Both the position numbers and the translations under genes were made by a program. A DNA stretch of 64,000 bases from Methylorubrum suomiense (GTDB lineage Bacteria > Pseudomonadota > Alphaproteobacteria > Rhizobiales > Beijerinckiaceae): the NCBI RefSeq assembly GCF_022179765.1, contig NZ_BPRE01000014.1, positions 102,554 through 166,553 on the forward strand, given 5' to 3'. The notes under the pieces were generated by a model. It did no database searches and was not told the DNA's origin. It was given only the letters and a program-made list of their open reading frames with translations. Within the stretch, counting starts at the first letter, position 1; every line of letters starts with the position of its first letter. Shown here one piece after another: positions 33,735 to 42,906 of the stretch.

Positions 33735-34183
33735 TGCGGCGTGCGGCGCACCTGCTGCTCGCGCTCCTGGCCTTCGGGCCGGCAACCGCGCGAGCGGCTC
33801 TGGAGGGTGTGCCGCCCGGCGGCATCGACAATTGGTCCGACCTGCGGAACCTGTTCGTGCGATGCTGGACGGTCCCGAAGGGAACCGAAGGCTCGCTGAT
33901 CGCCTTCCAGTTCCTGCTGGCCCCCGATGGCGGCATGCGGGGCCCGCCTCGCGTGGTCGGCAAGCGCCTGACCGGGGATGCGGATGCGCAGAAACGCTTC
34001 TCGGACGCGGCCTACGCGCCGTTCTCGCGCTGCCTGCCCGCGCCGCTGACGCCGGGGTTCAAGGCGTTGCTCGGCGAGACGCTGATCCATCTGAGCTACG
34101 TCAACGGCCCCCGCATCAAGGCCCGCAATCTCGGCGCAGCCATGACGATCTTCGCCGAGGAGGCGCGACGGGAGGCGGAATAG
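33734..34183 (+). CDS. Exported hypothetical protein (TonB/energy-transducer-like length)
   Basis: A 149-residue protein with a signal peptide (RRAAHLLLALLAFGPATARA, cleavage at ARA-ALE). The mature part has WTVPKGTEGSLIAFQFLLAPDGGMRGPPRVV and PFSRCLPAPLTPGFK, resembling a compact alpha/beta domain related to TonB C-terminal-like proteins found as single exported genes in Rhizobiales. Two cysteines (FVRCWTV, SRCLPA) could pair. ATG 33734 shares its A with the hdaA stop (TGATG); GTG 33731 is an alternative. A GGAGGAGGA site lies upstream inside hdaA. Function unknown. Confidence 0.7.
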   Translation: MRRAAHLLLALLAFGPATARAALEGVPPGGIDNWSDLRNLFVRCWTVPKGTEGSLIAFQFLLAPDGGMRGPPRVVGKRLTGDADAQKRFSDAAYAPFSRCLPAPLTPGFKALLGETLIHLSYVNGPRIKARNLGAAMTIFAEEARREAE

Positions 34184-34285
34184 GCCGCGCCGGTCAGTCC
34201 GGCCGCCGTCACGAAACTGTCAAACAAGCGCGGGCCGCTCATGCTACGGAGCCGGCCGCGATCGAAACGGAGAGGAGCCCGCGCG

Positions 34286-36652
34286 TTGTCGGAAGCCGAG
34301 ACGGACGGTCTGGTGCAGGACGCCGAGGCGCTGGAGGCCGAAGAGACCAGCCTCGCCACGGAGAGGGGTGTTCGCAGCGAGACGGCGCGCGCCCGCACGG
34401 CGCGGGCCGCGCGCATCATTGCCGCCGAGAAGGCCGCCGAGAAGCCGCCGGAGCCGGAAGCCGGCACCGATCCCACAGCGACCGTGGCCGCCCGCGAACC
34501 GGTGATCGAGGCGGGCCGCGCCCTGCGGCACTCGCCCGAGCGCTTCGTCAACCGCGAGCTGTCCTGGCTGCAATTCAACCGCCGGGTTCTGGAAGAGGCC
34601 TCCAACCCCAACCATCCGCTGCTGGAGCAGCTGCGCTTCCTCTCGATCTCGGCCAACAACCTCGACGAGTTCTTCATGGTGCGCGTCGCCGGCCTGCATG
34701 ATCAGGTTCGCGCCGGCCTCACCGTGCCCTCGCAGGACGGGCTCTCCCCCGCCGAGCAGCTCGTGCGGATCGGCAACGAGGTGTCGCGGCTGGCCCTCGA
34801 CCAGCAGGAACGCTGGCGCCAGCTGCGCGCGGAGCTGAACGTCAACGGCATCCACCTCGCCGAGCCGGCGGAGCTGTCGGCCGAACTCCTCGCCTGGCTC
34901 GAAGACTACTTCCTGGCCCATGTCTTCCCGGTGCTGACGCCGCTGGCCATCGACCCGGCCCACCCGTTCCCCTTCATCCCCAATCTCGGCTCGACCATCG
35001 CCTTCATGCTGGTGCGCCCCCGCGACGGGCGGACCTTGCGGGCGCTGATCCGCATGCCGGCGGTGCTCGACCGCTTCGTCCGCCTGCCCGATCAGGACGG
35101 CGACGCGACGGCGCGCTTCATCGCCATCGAGCAGGTGATCGTGAAGTTCGCCGCGCGCCTGTTCCCCGGCTACACCCTGAAGGCGCAGGGCGCCTTCCGC
35201 GTCGTGCGCGATTCCGACCTCGAGATCGAGGAAGAGGCCGAGGACCTCGTCCTGCACTTCGAATCGGCGATCAAGCGCCGCCGCCGCGGCGTGGTGATCC
35301 GCCTCGAAGTCGAGGCCGGCATGACCGAGGAGCTGCGCGCCTTCGTGGCCGACGAGCTGGAGATCGCCCCCGACGCGATCTTCCTCGTGGAGGGGACGCT
35401 GGCGCTCAACGAGCTGTCGCAGATCGTCGGGATCGACCGGCCGGACCTGAAGTTCAAGCCCTACAATCCGCGCTTCCCCGAGCGCATCCGCGAGTCCGGC
35501 GGCGACGTGTTCGCCGCGATCCGCCAGAAGGACTTCTGCGTCCACCACCCCTACGAGTCGTTCGATTCGGTGGTGCAGTTCCTCTACCAGGCCGCCCGCG
35601 ATCCGAACGTGGTGGCGATCAAGCAGACGCTCTACCGCACCTCCTCGAACTCACCGATCGTCGCGGCTTTGGCCGAGGCGGCGGAGGCCGGCAAATCGGT
35701 GACCGCCCTGGTCGAGCTGAAGGCCCGCTTCGACGAGGAGGCCAATATCCGCTGGGCGCGCAATCTCGAGAAGGCGGGCGCGCAGGTCGTGTTCGGCTTC
35801 GTCGAGCTGAAGACGCATGCCAAGCTATCGATGGTGGTGCGCCGCGAGGGCGACCGGCTCGTCACCTACTGCCATGTCGGCACCGGCAATTATCACCCGA
35901 TCACCGCGCGCATCTACACGGACCTGTCCTTCTTCACCGCCGATCCGGCGATCGGCCGGGACGTGTCGCGCATCTTCAACTTCGTCACCGGCTATGCCGA
36001 GCCGGCCGAACTGGAGCGCATGGCGGTCTCGCCGCTGACGCTCAAGCCGCGCCTGCTCCAGCACATCGAGGAAGAGATCGCCCACGCCAAGGCCGGGCGA
36101 CCGGCGGCGATCTGGATCAAGTGCAACTCGCTGGTCGACAGCCAGATCATCGACGCGCTCTACGACGCCAGCCAGGAAGGCGTGCAGATCGATTGCGTGG
36201 TGCGGGGCATCTGCTGCCTGCGCCCCGGCATCCCCGGTCTCTCCGAGACGATCCGGGTGAAATCCATCGTCGGGCGCTTCCTCGAGCACGGGCGCGTCTA
36301 CGCCTTCGGCAACGGCGCCGGGCTGCCGCATCCGAAGGCGACCGTTTACATCTCGTCGGCCGATCTGATGAGCCGCAACCTCGACCGCCGCGTCGAGGCC
36401 TTACTGCCGATCACCAATCCGACTGTGCATCAGCAGGTGTTGGACCAGATCATGCTGGCCAACCTCCTCGACAACCGGCAGAGCTGGCGTGTACTGGCCT
36501 CAGGTGCCTGCGAGCGGATCGGCCCTGCCGAAGGGGAAGAGCCGTTCAATGCGCACAAGTATTTCATGACGAATCCGAGCCTGTCCGGGCGCGGCAAGTC
36601 GTCGAAGAAGTCGAGCCCGCGGGCGCTCAGCCGCCGCGCACATCGCTCGTGA
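34286..36652 (+). CDS. ppk: Polyphosphate kinase 1
   Basis: A PPK1 of about 788 residues that makes polyphosphate from ATP. The N-terminal domain begins RFVNRELSWLQFNRRVLEEA; the head and catalytic domains follow. The autophosphorylated histidine lies in ELKTHAKLSMV and the second conserved one in YCHVGTGNYH; PLD-like GLPHPKATVYISSADLMSRNLDRR is the C-terminal catalytic block. The N-terminus is extended by an alanine/glutamate-rich coiled tail before the conserved start. Start choice: TTG 34286 has GAGAGGAG in front, whereas the ATG at 34241 has no ribosome site. Downstream is an exopolyphosphatase gene, pairing synthesis with breakdown. Confidence 0.93.
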   Translation: MSEAETDGLVQDAEALEAEETSLATERGVRSETARARTARAARIIAAEKAAEKPPEPEAGTDPTATVAAREPVIEAGRALRHSPERFVNRELSWLQFNRRVLEEASNPNHPLLEQLRFLSISANNLDEFFMVRVAGLHDQVRAGLTVPSQDGLSPAEQLVRIGNEVSRLALDQQERWRQLRAELNVNGIHLAEPAELSAELLAWLEDYFLAHVFPVLTPLAIDPAHPFPFIPNLGSTIAFMLVRPRDGRTLRALIRMPAVLDRFVRLPDQDGDATARFIAIEQVIVKFAARLFPGYTLKAQGAFRVVRDSDLEIEEEAEDLVLHFESAIKRRRRGVVIRLEVEAGMTEELRAFVADELEIAPDAIFLVEGTLALNELSQIVGIDRPDLKFKPYNPRFPERIRESGGDVFAAIRQKDFCVHHPYESFDSVVQFLYQAARDPNVVAIKQTLYRTSSNSPIVAALAEAAEAGKSVTALVELKARFDEEANIRWARNLEKAGAQVVFGFVELKTHAKLSMVVRREGDRLVTYCHVGTGNYHPITARIYTDLSFFTADPAIGRDVSRIFNFVTGYAEPAELERMAVSPLTLKPRLLQHIEEEIAHAKAGRPAAIWIKCNSLVDSQIIDALYDASQEGVQIDCVVRGICCLRPGIPGLSETIRVKSIVGRFLEHGRVYAFGNGAGLPHPKATVYISSADLMSRNLDRRVEALLPITNPTVHQQVLDQIMLANLLDNRQSWRVLASGACERIGPAEGEEPFNAHKYFMTNPSLSGRGKSSKKSSPRALSRRAHRS

Positions 36653-36752
36653 CCGACAGGCTCCGTGCCGGAGCAACCACGCCCCGGCGCGTCACCATCG
36701 ACGAGCGCGCCGCCGGGCTCGCCCCGGGGTGCCTCCCTGGCAAGGGGATCGC

Positions 36753-38303
36753 ATGGGTCCGCCCCGTTCGCACCTGACGCTCGCCCACGATGCCGAACGG
36801 CCGGGGCCCATGACGAGCACCATGACCGCACCCGTCGCGATCATCGATATCGGCTCGAACTCCGTGCGGCTCGTCGCCTATGACGGGCTGCAGCGGGCGC
36901 CGACGCCGCTCTACAACGAGAAGGTCCTGTGCGGCCTCGGCCGCGCGGTCTTCTCAACCGGGCGGCTCAACGACGAGTCGGTGCAGCGGGCGCTCACCGC
37001 CCTTCGGCGCTTCCGCGTTCTGTGCGACACCATGCGGATCACGCGCATCTTCGTGCTCGCCACGGCGGCGGCCCGCGACGCTGCCAACGGTCCGGCCTTT
37101 CTCGACGCGGCCCGCGCCGCGCTCGGGCAGGAGATCCAGCTCCTGTCGGGCCGACGCGAGGCGGAATTGTCGGCGCTCGGCGTCGTCTCCGGCTTCTACG
37201 CCCCGGACGGCGTGGTGGGCGATCTCGGCGGCGGCTCGCTCGAACTCGTCGATGTCCACGGCGTCACCGTCGGTTTGGGCGTGACCATGCCGCTCGGCGG
37301 GCTGGCGCTCCAGGACCTGTCCGAGAACTCCCCCAAGAAGGCGCGGAAGATCGCCCGCGACCACCTGCGAAAGGCCGAGCCTCAGCTGGAGACTCTGCGC
37401 GGCCGCACCTTCTACGCCGTCGGCGGCACGTGGCGGGCTCTGGCGCGGCTGCATCAGGCGGCGCGCGGCTACCCGCTCCACGTCATGCACGGCTACACCG
37501 TCGAACCGTCCGACGAATTGAGCTTCCTCGAAATGGTCGAGACGACCGATACGGCGACGCTCCAGGAGGTCGAGACCATCTCCGAGGCGCGCCGGCCGCT
37601 GCTGGCCTACGGTGCCGTGGTGCTGGAGGAGATCATCCGCCTGGGCCGGCCCCGCGAGATCGCGATCTCGGCGGGCGGCGTGCGCGAGGGACTCCTGTTC
37701 GAGCAACTCGACCGCGAGGCCCGGGCCCTCGATCCGCTGATCGTCTCGGCCCAGGAACTGAACGACCAGCGCGCCCGCTCTCCCGGCCACGGCGAGGAGC
37801 TGCGTGCCTGGACCGACCGCTTCGTCGAGACCCTCGACGGGCCGGAGACCGCGGGGGAGCGCCGCCTGCGCCACGCCGCCTGCCTGTTGTCGGATATCGG
37901 CTGGCGCGCCCATCCCGATTATCGCGGCGAGCAGAGCCTCAACGTCATTGCCAACGCCGCCTTCACCGGCATCGACCATCCGGGACGGGCCTACCTCGCC
38001 CTCTCCGGCTACTTCCGCCACGAGGGCGTCGCCCCGGAAAAGGCGAGCCCGATGCTGCGCGGGCTTGCCGGGCCGCGCCTCTTCGACCGCGCCCGGCTGA
38101 TCGGTGCGCTCCTGCGGGTCGCCTTCCCGGTCTCGGCCGGCATGGCCGGTCCCCTCGCGCGGATGCCGGTGGCAGTGGAGGACGGGAAGGTCGTCCTGCG
38201 GCTGCCGCGCGAATGGGAGGCCTTGAACGGCGAGCGCCTTCTCAACCGCGTCCGCGGCCTCGGCCGGGTGATCGGTCTCGACGGGCGCATCGACGTCGCC
38301 TGA
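36753..38303 (+). CDS. ppx: Exopolyphosphatase / pppGpp phosphatase (Ppx/GppA family)
   Basis: A 516-residue Ppx/GppA protein with the ASKHA fold. Motifs: VAIIDIGSNSVRLVAYD (phosphate 1), ATAAARDAANG, SGRREAELSALGV, VGDLGGGSLELVDV (phosphate 2) and YAVGGTWRALARLH. A C-terminal HD-like helical domain with RRLRHAACLLSDIGWRAHPDYR follows, typical of the longer proteobacterial enzymes. It hydrolyses polyphosphate ends and possibly pppGpp. ATG 36753 has AAGGGG in front and is preferred; ATG 36810 is closer to the conserved core but lacks a site. It begins 100 bases after ppk and is likely co-transcribed with it. Confidence 0.92.
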   Translation: MGPPRSHLTLAHDAERPGPMTSTMTAPVAIIDIGSNSVRLVAYDGLQRAPTPLYNEKVLCGLGRAVFSTGRLNDESVQRALTALRRFRVLCDTMRITRIFVLATAAARDAANGPAFLDAARAALGQEIQLLSGRREAELSALGVVSGFYAPDGVVGDLGGGSLELVDVHGVTVGLGVTMPLGGLALQDLSENSPKKARKIARDHLRKAEPQLETLRGRTFYAVGGTWRALARLHQAARGYPLHVMHGYTVEPSDELSFLEMVETTDTATLQEVETISEARRPLLAYGAVVLEEIIRLGRPREIAISAGGVREGLLFEQLDREARALDPLIVSAQELNDQRARSPGHGEELRAWTDRFVETLDGPETAGERRLRHAACLLSDIGWRAHPDYRGEQSLNVIANAAFTGIDHPGRAYLALSGYFRHEGVAPEKASPMLRGLAGPRLFDRARLIGALLRVAFPVSAGMAGPLARMPVAVEDGKVVLRLPREWEALNGERLLNRVRGLGRVIGLDGRIDVA

Positions 38304-38322
38304 CGGATCCCGGCCCGGACGC

Positions 38323-38679
38323 TCAGCGAAGCGTCAGCGGAAAGCTGAGCTCGGTATAGCCTTCCAGCGTCAGCAGGCCGGGCGGCGGAGGGGCGAACGG
38401 ACCGGCGGCCTCGACGGCACGGCGCGCCCGTTCGCCCAGGGCCGGACTCCCCTCCTCGATCGCCACCCCGTCGAGGGCGCCGTCGGCGGCGATCCGCACC
38501 CGCAGGGTCACCGGGCCGCCGCGCCCCGGCGCGACCCGGTCCGCCGCGCCGATGCGGCTGACGACGGTGGCGACCCAGGCGCGGGCCTTGGCATCGACCC
38601 GCGGGGCCGCCGCCGCGGGCGGCATCGGCAGCGCGAGGAGCGACAGGACGAAACAGCGCGTCAGAAAACGGAACGCCAC
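38323..38679 (-). CDS. Exported TonB C-terminal-domain-like protein
   Basis: A 118-residue protein with a signal peptide (FRFLTRCFVLSLLALPMPPAAAA) and a mature region that reads as a TonB C-terminal domain: VDAKARAWVATVVSRIGA, GPVTLRVRIAADGALDGVAIEEGSP, ALGERARRAVEAAGPFAPPPPGL and YTELSFPLTLR. It lacks the proline-rich spacer and long membrane anchor of true TonB, so it is more like the small periplasmic relatives whose job is unknown. GTG 38679 follows CCGGAGTGG; the longer frame upstream is not conserved. Convergent with ppx, 19 bases apart. Confidence 0.7.
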   Translation of the reverse strand: MAFRFLTRCFVLSLLALPMPPAAAAPRVDAKARAWVATVVSRIGAADRVAPGRGGPVTLRVRIAADGALDGVAIEEGSPALGERARRAVEAAGPFAPPPPGLLTLEGYTELSFPLTLR

Positions 38680-38814
38680 GCGACACCACTCCGGCGGCCG
38701 GGCTCGAAGCCGGCCCGTGAGAATGAAACGATAGAGCCGATCGGAAGAGGCAGCCGCATCCGTCTGGAGCGACCGGACGATGATGGTTCGTGCCGGCAGC
38801 CCGCGCCGCCGCAA

Positions 38815-38839
38815 CAAAAAGGGCGCCCTGGGGCGCCCC
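38815..38839 (-). terminator. Intrinsic terminator for the 68-residue exported protein gene
   Basis: A GGGCGCCC / GGGCGCCC hairpin read on the minus strand and followed by TTTTTG, 52 bases past the stop codon at 38892. A good rho-independent terminator. Confidence 0.8.
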
Positions 38840-38891
38840 GAACGCAAGACCGGGACCGATCACATCGTCGTGTCGGTCACGGTGACGCGTC

Positions 38892-39098
38892 TCACATGCG
38901 GTTCTTCTTGGACTTCATCTTCTTCGACTTCATCGGGCCGCTGCCGGACATCTTTCCGCTCATCTTGCTGTCGGGCTGCACGCCGGTGGCGTTGGAGCCG
39001 GTCATCTGTGCGGTATTGCCGCTCTGGGCCGAAGCCGGGGTGGCGATCGCCGCCGCACCGAGGATGAGGGCGGCAGAGAGAGCGATGGCGTGCTTCAT
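38892..39098 (-). CDS. Small exported Met/Lys/Ser-rich protein
   Basis: A 68-residue peptide with a signal peptide (ALSAALILGAAAIATPASA, cleavage at ASA-QSG) and a low-complexity mature part: NTAQMTGSNATGVQ, then SKMSGKMSGSGPM and KSKKMKSKKNRM. It is strongly basic and methionine-rich, with M-S-G-K and K-S-K-K-M repeats. I do not recognise a family. Met-rich periplasmic peptides often bind copper or silver, but nothing nearby supports that here. GGGAGAC precedes ATG 39098 and its own terminator follows, so it is a complete single-gene unit. Confidence 0.7.
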   Translation of the reverse strand: MKHAIALSAALILGAAAIATPASAQSGNTAQMTGSNATGVQPDSKMSGKMSGSGPMKSKKMKSKKNRM

Positions 39099-39238
39099 GG
39101 GGCGTCTCCCGATTTGTCGTTGCAGACTTCCGAACCGCAACGACAACGAGGTCCTGCGGCCGAGGTTCCGCCCGCGGACCGACAGCCTTGTCACTGCGCC
39201 GCAACACGAATTCGGCGCGAGCCCCATCCCTGGGCCGC

Positions 39239-39796
39239 TCAGATCGTGGCCGCCGCACCCCGCCGCAGATGCTCGTCCAAGCGCGGCATGATCTCGACGA
39301 AGTTGCACGGGCGGTGGCGATAATCGAGCTGGCTCGCCAGGATCCCGTCCCAAGCATCGCGGCAGGCGCCGGGCGAGCCCGGCAGCACGAAGATGTAAGT
39401 GGCGCCCGCCACCCCCGCGGTCGCCCGCGATTGCAGCGTCGAGGTGCCGATTTTTTCGTAGCTGATGCGATGAAAGATCGCCGAGAACCCGTCCATCCGC
39501 TTCTCGAACAGCGGCTCCAAGGCCTCCGGCGTCACGTCGCGACCCGTAAAACCGGTGCCGCCGGTGGTGAGGATTACGTCGATCCCCGGATCGCGCACCC
39601 AGGCCCCGACCCGCTCGCGAATAGCGCCGACCTCGTCCGGCACGATGTCCCGCTCCGCCAACCGATGCCCGGCCTCGGTCAACCGTGCGGCGAGCGTATC
39701 GCCGGACTTGTCGTCGGCGAGCGTGCGCGTGTCGGACACCGTCAGCACGGCGATCGAGAGGGGGATGAAGGAGCGGGCAGGTTTTGAGTCGGACAT
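39239..39796 (-). CDS. moaB: Molybdenum cofactor biosynthesis protein MoaB
   Basis: A 185-residue MogA/MoaB-fold protein. It has IAVLTVSDTRTLADDKSGDTL, DVILTTGGTGFTGRDVTPEAL (the MPT-binding TTGGTG loop) and ATYIFVLPGSPGACRDAWDGIL near the end. It acts in molybdopterin adenylylation or a related step. Length is that of MoaB. ATG 39796 starts MSDSKPARS; an in-frame GTG eight codons upstream is less likely. Single gene divergent from purB. Confidence 0.92.
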   Translation of the reverse strand: MSDSKPARSFIPLSIAVLTVSDTRTLADDKSGDTLAARLTEAGHRLAERDIVPDEVGAIRERVGAWVRDPGIDVILTTGGTGFTGRDVTPEALEPLFEKRMDGFSAIFHRISYEKIGTSTLQSRATAGVAGATYIFVLPGSPGACRDAWDGILASQLDYRHRPCNFVEIMPRLDEHLRRGAAATI

Positions 39797-39970
39797 CGGC
39801 GTCTCGCGGGCGTTCACGGCGGATGCTGCCGCATATGGCGTCGCCCTGTCGACTTGTCCCGTGAATGTCCGGCGGGCACGGCAGGGGCGCCGGGGAACGC
39901 GTTTACGCTCCCTCCCGCCCCATGCTAGGCGCCGTCGCAAATCGCGCGTCCGGACGAGGCCTCGAACAGC

Positions 39971-41278
39971 ATGATTCCCCGTTATTCCCGCCCCGAGATG
40001 GCCGCGATCTGGTCGCCGGAGAGCCGGTTCCGGATCTGGTTCGAGATCGAGGCCCATGCCACCACCGCGCTGGCCAATATCGGCGTCGTCCCGAAGGAGG
40101 CCGCCGACAAGGTGTGGGAGAAGGGCCGCGACGCGGTCTTCGACGTCGCCCGCATCGACGCGATCGAGGCGGTGACGAAGCACGACGTCATCGCCTTCCT
40201 GACGCACCTGGCCGAGATCGTCGGGCCGGAGGCGCGCTTCGTCCACCAGGGCATGACCTCCTCGGACGTGCTGGACACCTGCCTCAACGTGCAGCTGACG
40301 CAGGCCGCCGACATCCTGATCAAGGATCTCGACGCGCTGCTCGCCGCCCTGAAGCGGCGCGCCTTCGAGCATAAGCTGACCCCGACCATCGGCCGCTCGC
40401 ACGGCATCCATGCCGAGCCGGTCACATTCGGCCTCAAGCTGGCCCAGGCCTATGCCGAATTCGACCGTGCGAAGGAGCGCCTGATCGCGGCGCGCAAGGA
40501 AGTCGCGACCTGCGCGATCTCGGGTGCGGTCGGCACCTTCGCCAACATCGATCCGCGGGTGGAGGAATACGTCGCCGAACAGATGGGACTCCAGCCGGAG
40601 CCGGTCTCGACCCAGGTGATCCCGCGCGACCGCCACGCCATGTTCTTCGCGGTGCTCGGCGTGATCGCGAGTTCGATGGAGCGGCTCGCCATCGAGGTGC
40701 GCCATCTCCAACGCACGGAAGTGCTGGAGGCCGAGGAATTCTTCTCCGAGGGGCAGAAGGGCTCGTCCGCCATGCCCCACAAGCGCAACCCGGTGCTCAC
40801 CGAGAACATCACCGGTCTCGCCCGCATGGTGCGCGGCTACGTGACCCCGGCGCTGGAGAACGTCGCGCTCTGGCACGAGCGGGACATCTCCCATTCCTCG
40901 GTCGAGCGCATGATCGGTCCGGACGCCACCGTCACCCTCGACTTCGCGCTGGCGCGGCTCACCAGTGTGATCGACAAGCTGCTGATCTACCCGGCCAACA
41001 TGCAGAAGAATCTCGACCGGCTCGGCGGCCTCGTCCATTCGCAGCGGGTGCTGCTGGCCCTCACCCAGGGCGGCGTCTCGCGGGAGGATTCGTATCGGCT
41101 GGTCCAGCGCAACGCGATGCCGGTCTGGCGCGGCGAGGGCGATTTCCTGACGCTGCTCAAGGCCGATCCGGAGGTGACCGCGGTGCTGAAGCCGGAGCAG
41201 ATCGAGGAGTGCTTCGACCTCGGCTATCACCTCAAGCACGTCGACACGATTTTCTCGCGCGTGTTCGGGGCGGCCTGA
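39971..41278 (+). CDS. purB: Adenylosuccinate lyase
   Basis: A 435-residue fumarase/aspartase-superfamily enzyme. It starts MIPRYSRPEMAAIWSPESRF, has the first catalytic region FVHQGMTSSDVLDTCLNVQL, TIGRSHGIHAEPVTFG, and the superfamily signature GSSAMPHKRNPVLTEN with the flexible catalytic-serine loop. It cleaves SAICAR and adenylosuccinate in purine synthesis. Length and start match alphaproteobacterial PurB. Four purine genes (purN, purM, purB, purA) lie in this window but not as one operon. A D-amino-acid aminotransferase gene follows by 61 bases. Confidence 0.97.
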   Translation: MIPRYSRPEMAAIWSPESRFRIWFEIEAHATTALANIGVVPKEAADKVWEKGRDAVFDVARIDAIEAVTKHDVIAFLTHLAEIVGPEARFVHQGMTSSDVLDTCLNVQLTQAADILIKDLDALLAALKRRAFEHKLTPTIGRSHGIHAEPVTFGLKLAQAYAEFDRAKERLIAARKEVATCAISGAVGTFANIDPRVEEYVAEQMGLQPEPVSTQVIPRDRHAMFFAVLGVIASSMERLAIEVRHLQRTEVLEAEEFFSEGQKGSSAMPHKRNPVLTENITGLARMVRGYVTPALENVALWHERDISHSSVERMIGPDATVTLDFALARLTSVIDKLLIYPANMQKNLDRLGGLVHSQRVLLALTQGGVSREDSYRLVQRNAMPVWRGEGDFLTLLKADPEVTAVLKPEQIEECFDLGYHLKHVDTIFSRVFGAA

Positions 41279-41339
41279 GCGGGGACGTCCAGCACGGAAT
41301 CTGCTTCTCCACGCGACGACGGAACGCCCGAGACCTCCG

Positions 41340-42197
41340 ATGACCCGCACCGCCTACCTCAACGGTGAGTTTCTGCCCCTCGACGAGGCCCGCATTCCGG
41401 TGATGGACCGCGGCTTCCTGTTCGCCGACGGGATCTACGAGGTCGCGGCGGTGCTCGGCGGCAAGCTCGTCGACAACGCCGCGCATCTCGCCCGCCTCGA
41501 CCGCTCGCTGTCGGAGATCGGCATCCGCAATCCGCATTCCGCACAGGAATGGGAACGGTTGGAGACGGAACTCGCGACCCGCAACGGGCTCACCGAGGGG
41601 CTCGTCTACATCCAGGTCACGCGGGGTGTGGCCGAGCGCGACTTCTCCTTCCCGAAGGAGGACGTGGCACCGACCGTGATGATGTTCACCCAGGCCAAGA
41701 GCATCGTCGCCAATCCCCTGGCCGAGATTGGGGCGAAGGCGATCACCGTCCCGGATCTCCGCTGGAAGCGCCGCGACATCAAGTCGGTGGCTTTGCTGGC
41801 GCAGGTCATCGCCAAGCAGCAGGCGGCGGAGGCCGGCGCGGCGGAGGCCTTCATGGTCGAGGACGGCGTGGTGACGGAGGGCTCGTCCTCCTCGGTCTTC
41901 ATCGTGACCAAGGCCGGCGCGATCGTGACGCGCCCGCTCTCGCACGCGCTGCTGCCGGGCATCACCCGGGCCGCCGTGCTGGCCCTCGCCGCCGAGACCG
42001 GGCTCGCCTTCGAGGAGCGGCTCATCAACGCCCGCGAACTCACCGAGGCGGCGGAAGCCTTCTACACCTCGGCCTCGGCCTTCGTGATGCCGGTGGTCGA
42101 GATCGACGGCCACACGCTCGGCGATGGCCGGCCGGGGCCGGTGGCGCGGCGCCTGCGCGAACTCTACTTCGCCTTCGCCGAGGGCCGGCGGGGATAG
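41340..42197 (+). CDS. D-amino-acid aminotransferase-type PLP enzyme (class IV)
   Basis: A 285-residue fold-type IV aminotransferase. It starts AYLNGEFLPLDEARIPVMDRGFLFADGIYEV; the PLP lysine is in WKRRDIKSVALLAQV; EAFMVEDGVVTEGSSSSVFIV is the substrate-carboxylate and phosphate-binding block. The length, VYIQVTRGVAERDFSFP and the lack of a long BCAT-type N-terminal extension point to D-alanine/D-amino-acid aminotransferase (Dat) rather than branched-chain aminotransferase. It may supply D-glutamate or D-alanine. The ATG follows a CCGAGA site; it is close behind purB and may be co-transcribed. Confidence 0.85.
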   Translation: MTRTAYLNGEFLPLDEARIPVMDRGFLFADGIYEVAAVLGGKLVDNAAHLARLDRSLSEIGIRNPHSAQEWERLETELATRNGLTEGLVYIQVTRGVAERDFSFPKEDVAPTVMMFTQAKSIVANPLAEIGAKAITVPDLRWKRRDIKSVALLAQVIAKQQAAEAGAAEAFMVEDGVVTEGSSSSVFIVTKAGAIVTRPLSHALLPGITRAAVLALAAETGLAFEERLINARELTEAAEAFYTSASAFVMPVVEIDGHTLGDGRPGPVARRLRELYFAFAEGRRG

Positions 42198-42282
42198 GCG
42201 TGCGGAGATCCGAAGAGGACCGCGAAGAGGAACGTCCATGGGGGCGCCCCCGTTGGTCCGCATAGGATCGACTGAGGACGCT

Positions 42283-42600
42283 ATGACTTTCGGAAAGACG
42301 ATGTTCGGTGCCGCCGCCCTGTTTGCCGCTTTCGCCGGCACGGTGGCGCTCGCACAGGATCCCTCCGTGCCCCAGCGCGGGCAGGACAGCGACCCCAAGC
42401 TGCCGGCCCCCAACGACCGGGTCCCCGAGAAGGTCCGGCCGGAGGGCGATACGACCGGGACCACGCTGAGCGACAAGCTCGAGAAGTCGGATGGCGTGAT
42501 CAAGCCGCCGGCCGGCGTCGATCCCGAGATCCGGACCATCGCGCCGGATCCGACCCCGAACTCGACGCCGGTCATCAAGCCGCCGGGCAACGCCAAGTAG
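42283..42600 (+). CDS. Small exported proline-rich protein
   Basis: A 105-residue protein with a signal peptide (GAAALFAAFAGTVALA, cleavage at ALA-QDP). The mature portion is proline- and aspartate-rich and likely disordered: LPAPNDRVPEKVRPEG, DGVIKPPAGVDPEIRTIAPDP and TPVIKPPGNAK. The VIKPP motif occurs twice. This is a known kind of small Rhizobiales exported protein without assigned function. TGAGGA precedes ATG 42283, and a terminator at 42724-42746 closes the transcript. Confidence 0.7.
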   Translation: MTFGKTMFGAAALFAAFAGTVALAQDPSVPQRGQDSDPKLPAPNDRVPEKVRPEGDTTGTTLSDKLEKSDGVIKPPAGVDPEIRTIAPDPTPNSTPVIKPPGNAK

Positions 42601-42723
42601 TCGCTGGAGACGAGTTCGAGCACGGCAGCCCCGCAGGTAGCGGGGGGCCGGTCCCCAGCCGGCACGGGCCGCTTCGCTTGACGGGCCTGCGCAGATCGCC
42701 GAAGACGCCCCGTATCTTTGATC

Positions 42724-42746
42724 CCCCGGCGCAAGGCCGGGGTTTT
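42724..42746 (+). terminator. Intrinsic terminator before purA
   Basis: CCCCGGC / GCCGGGG stem with a 5-base loop followed by TTTT, in the 306-base gap between the proline-rich gene and purA. The rest of the gap shows nothing clear. Confidence 0.7.
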
Positions 42747-42906
42747 CGCGCGTGGCGCACCCGCTTGGCGCTCGCGCGGCGATATCGGCCCGAAGGGTGA
42801 TTGCCGGCTTGGCTTACGGCCGCGGCAAGGCATCGACAGGCCGGGGCACCGTTCCGGAATCGTTTCGGGGCGAGGCGCCGGCGATTACGAGACAGGTCAC
42901 ACGCGC

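Noticed and set aside
39239..41350. 703-codon minus-strand frame across moaB and purB
   Set aside because: Only the C-terminal 185 codons are MoaB; the rest is antisense to purB.
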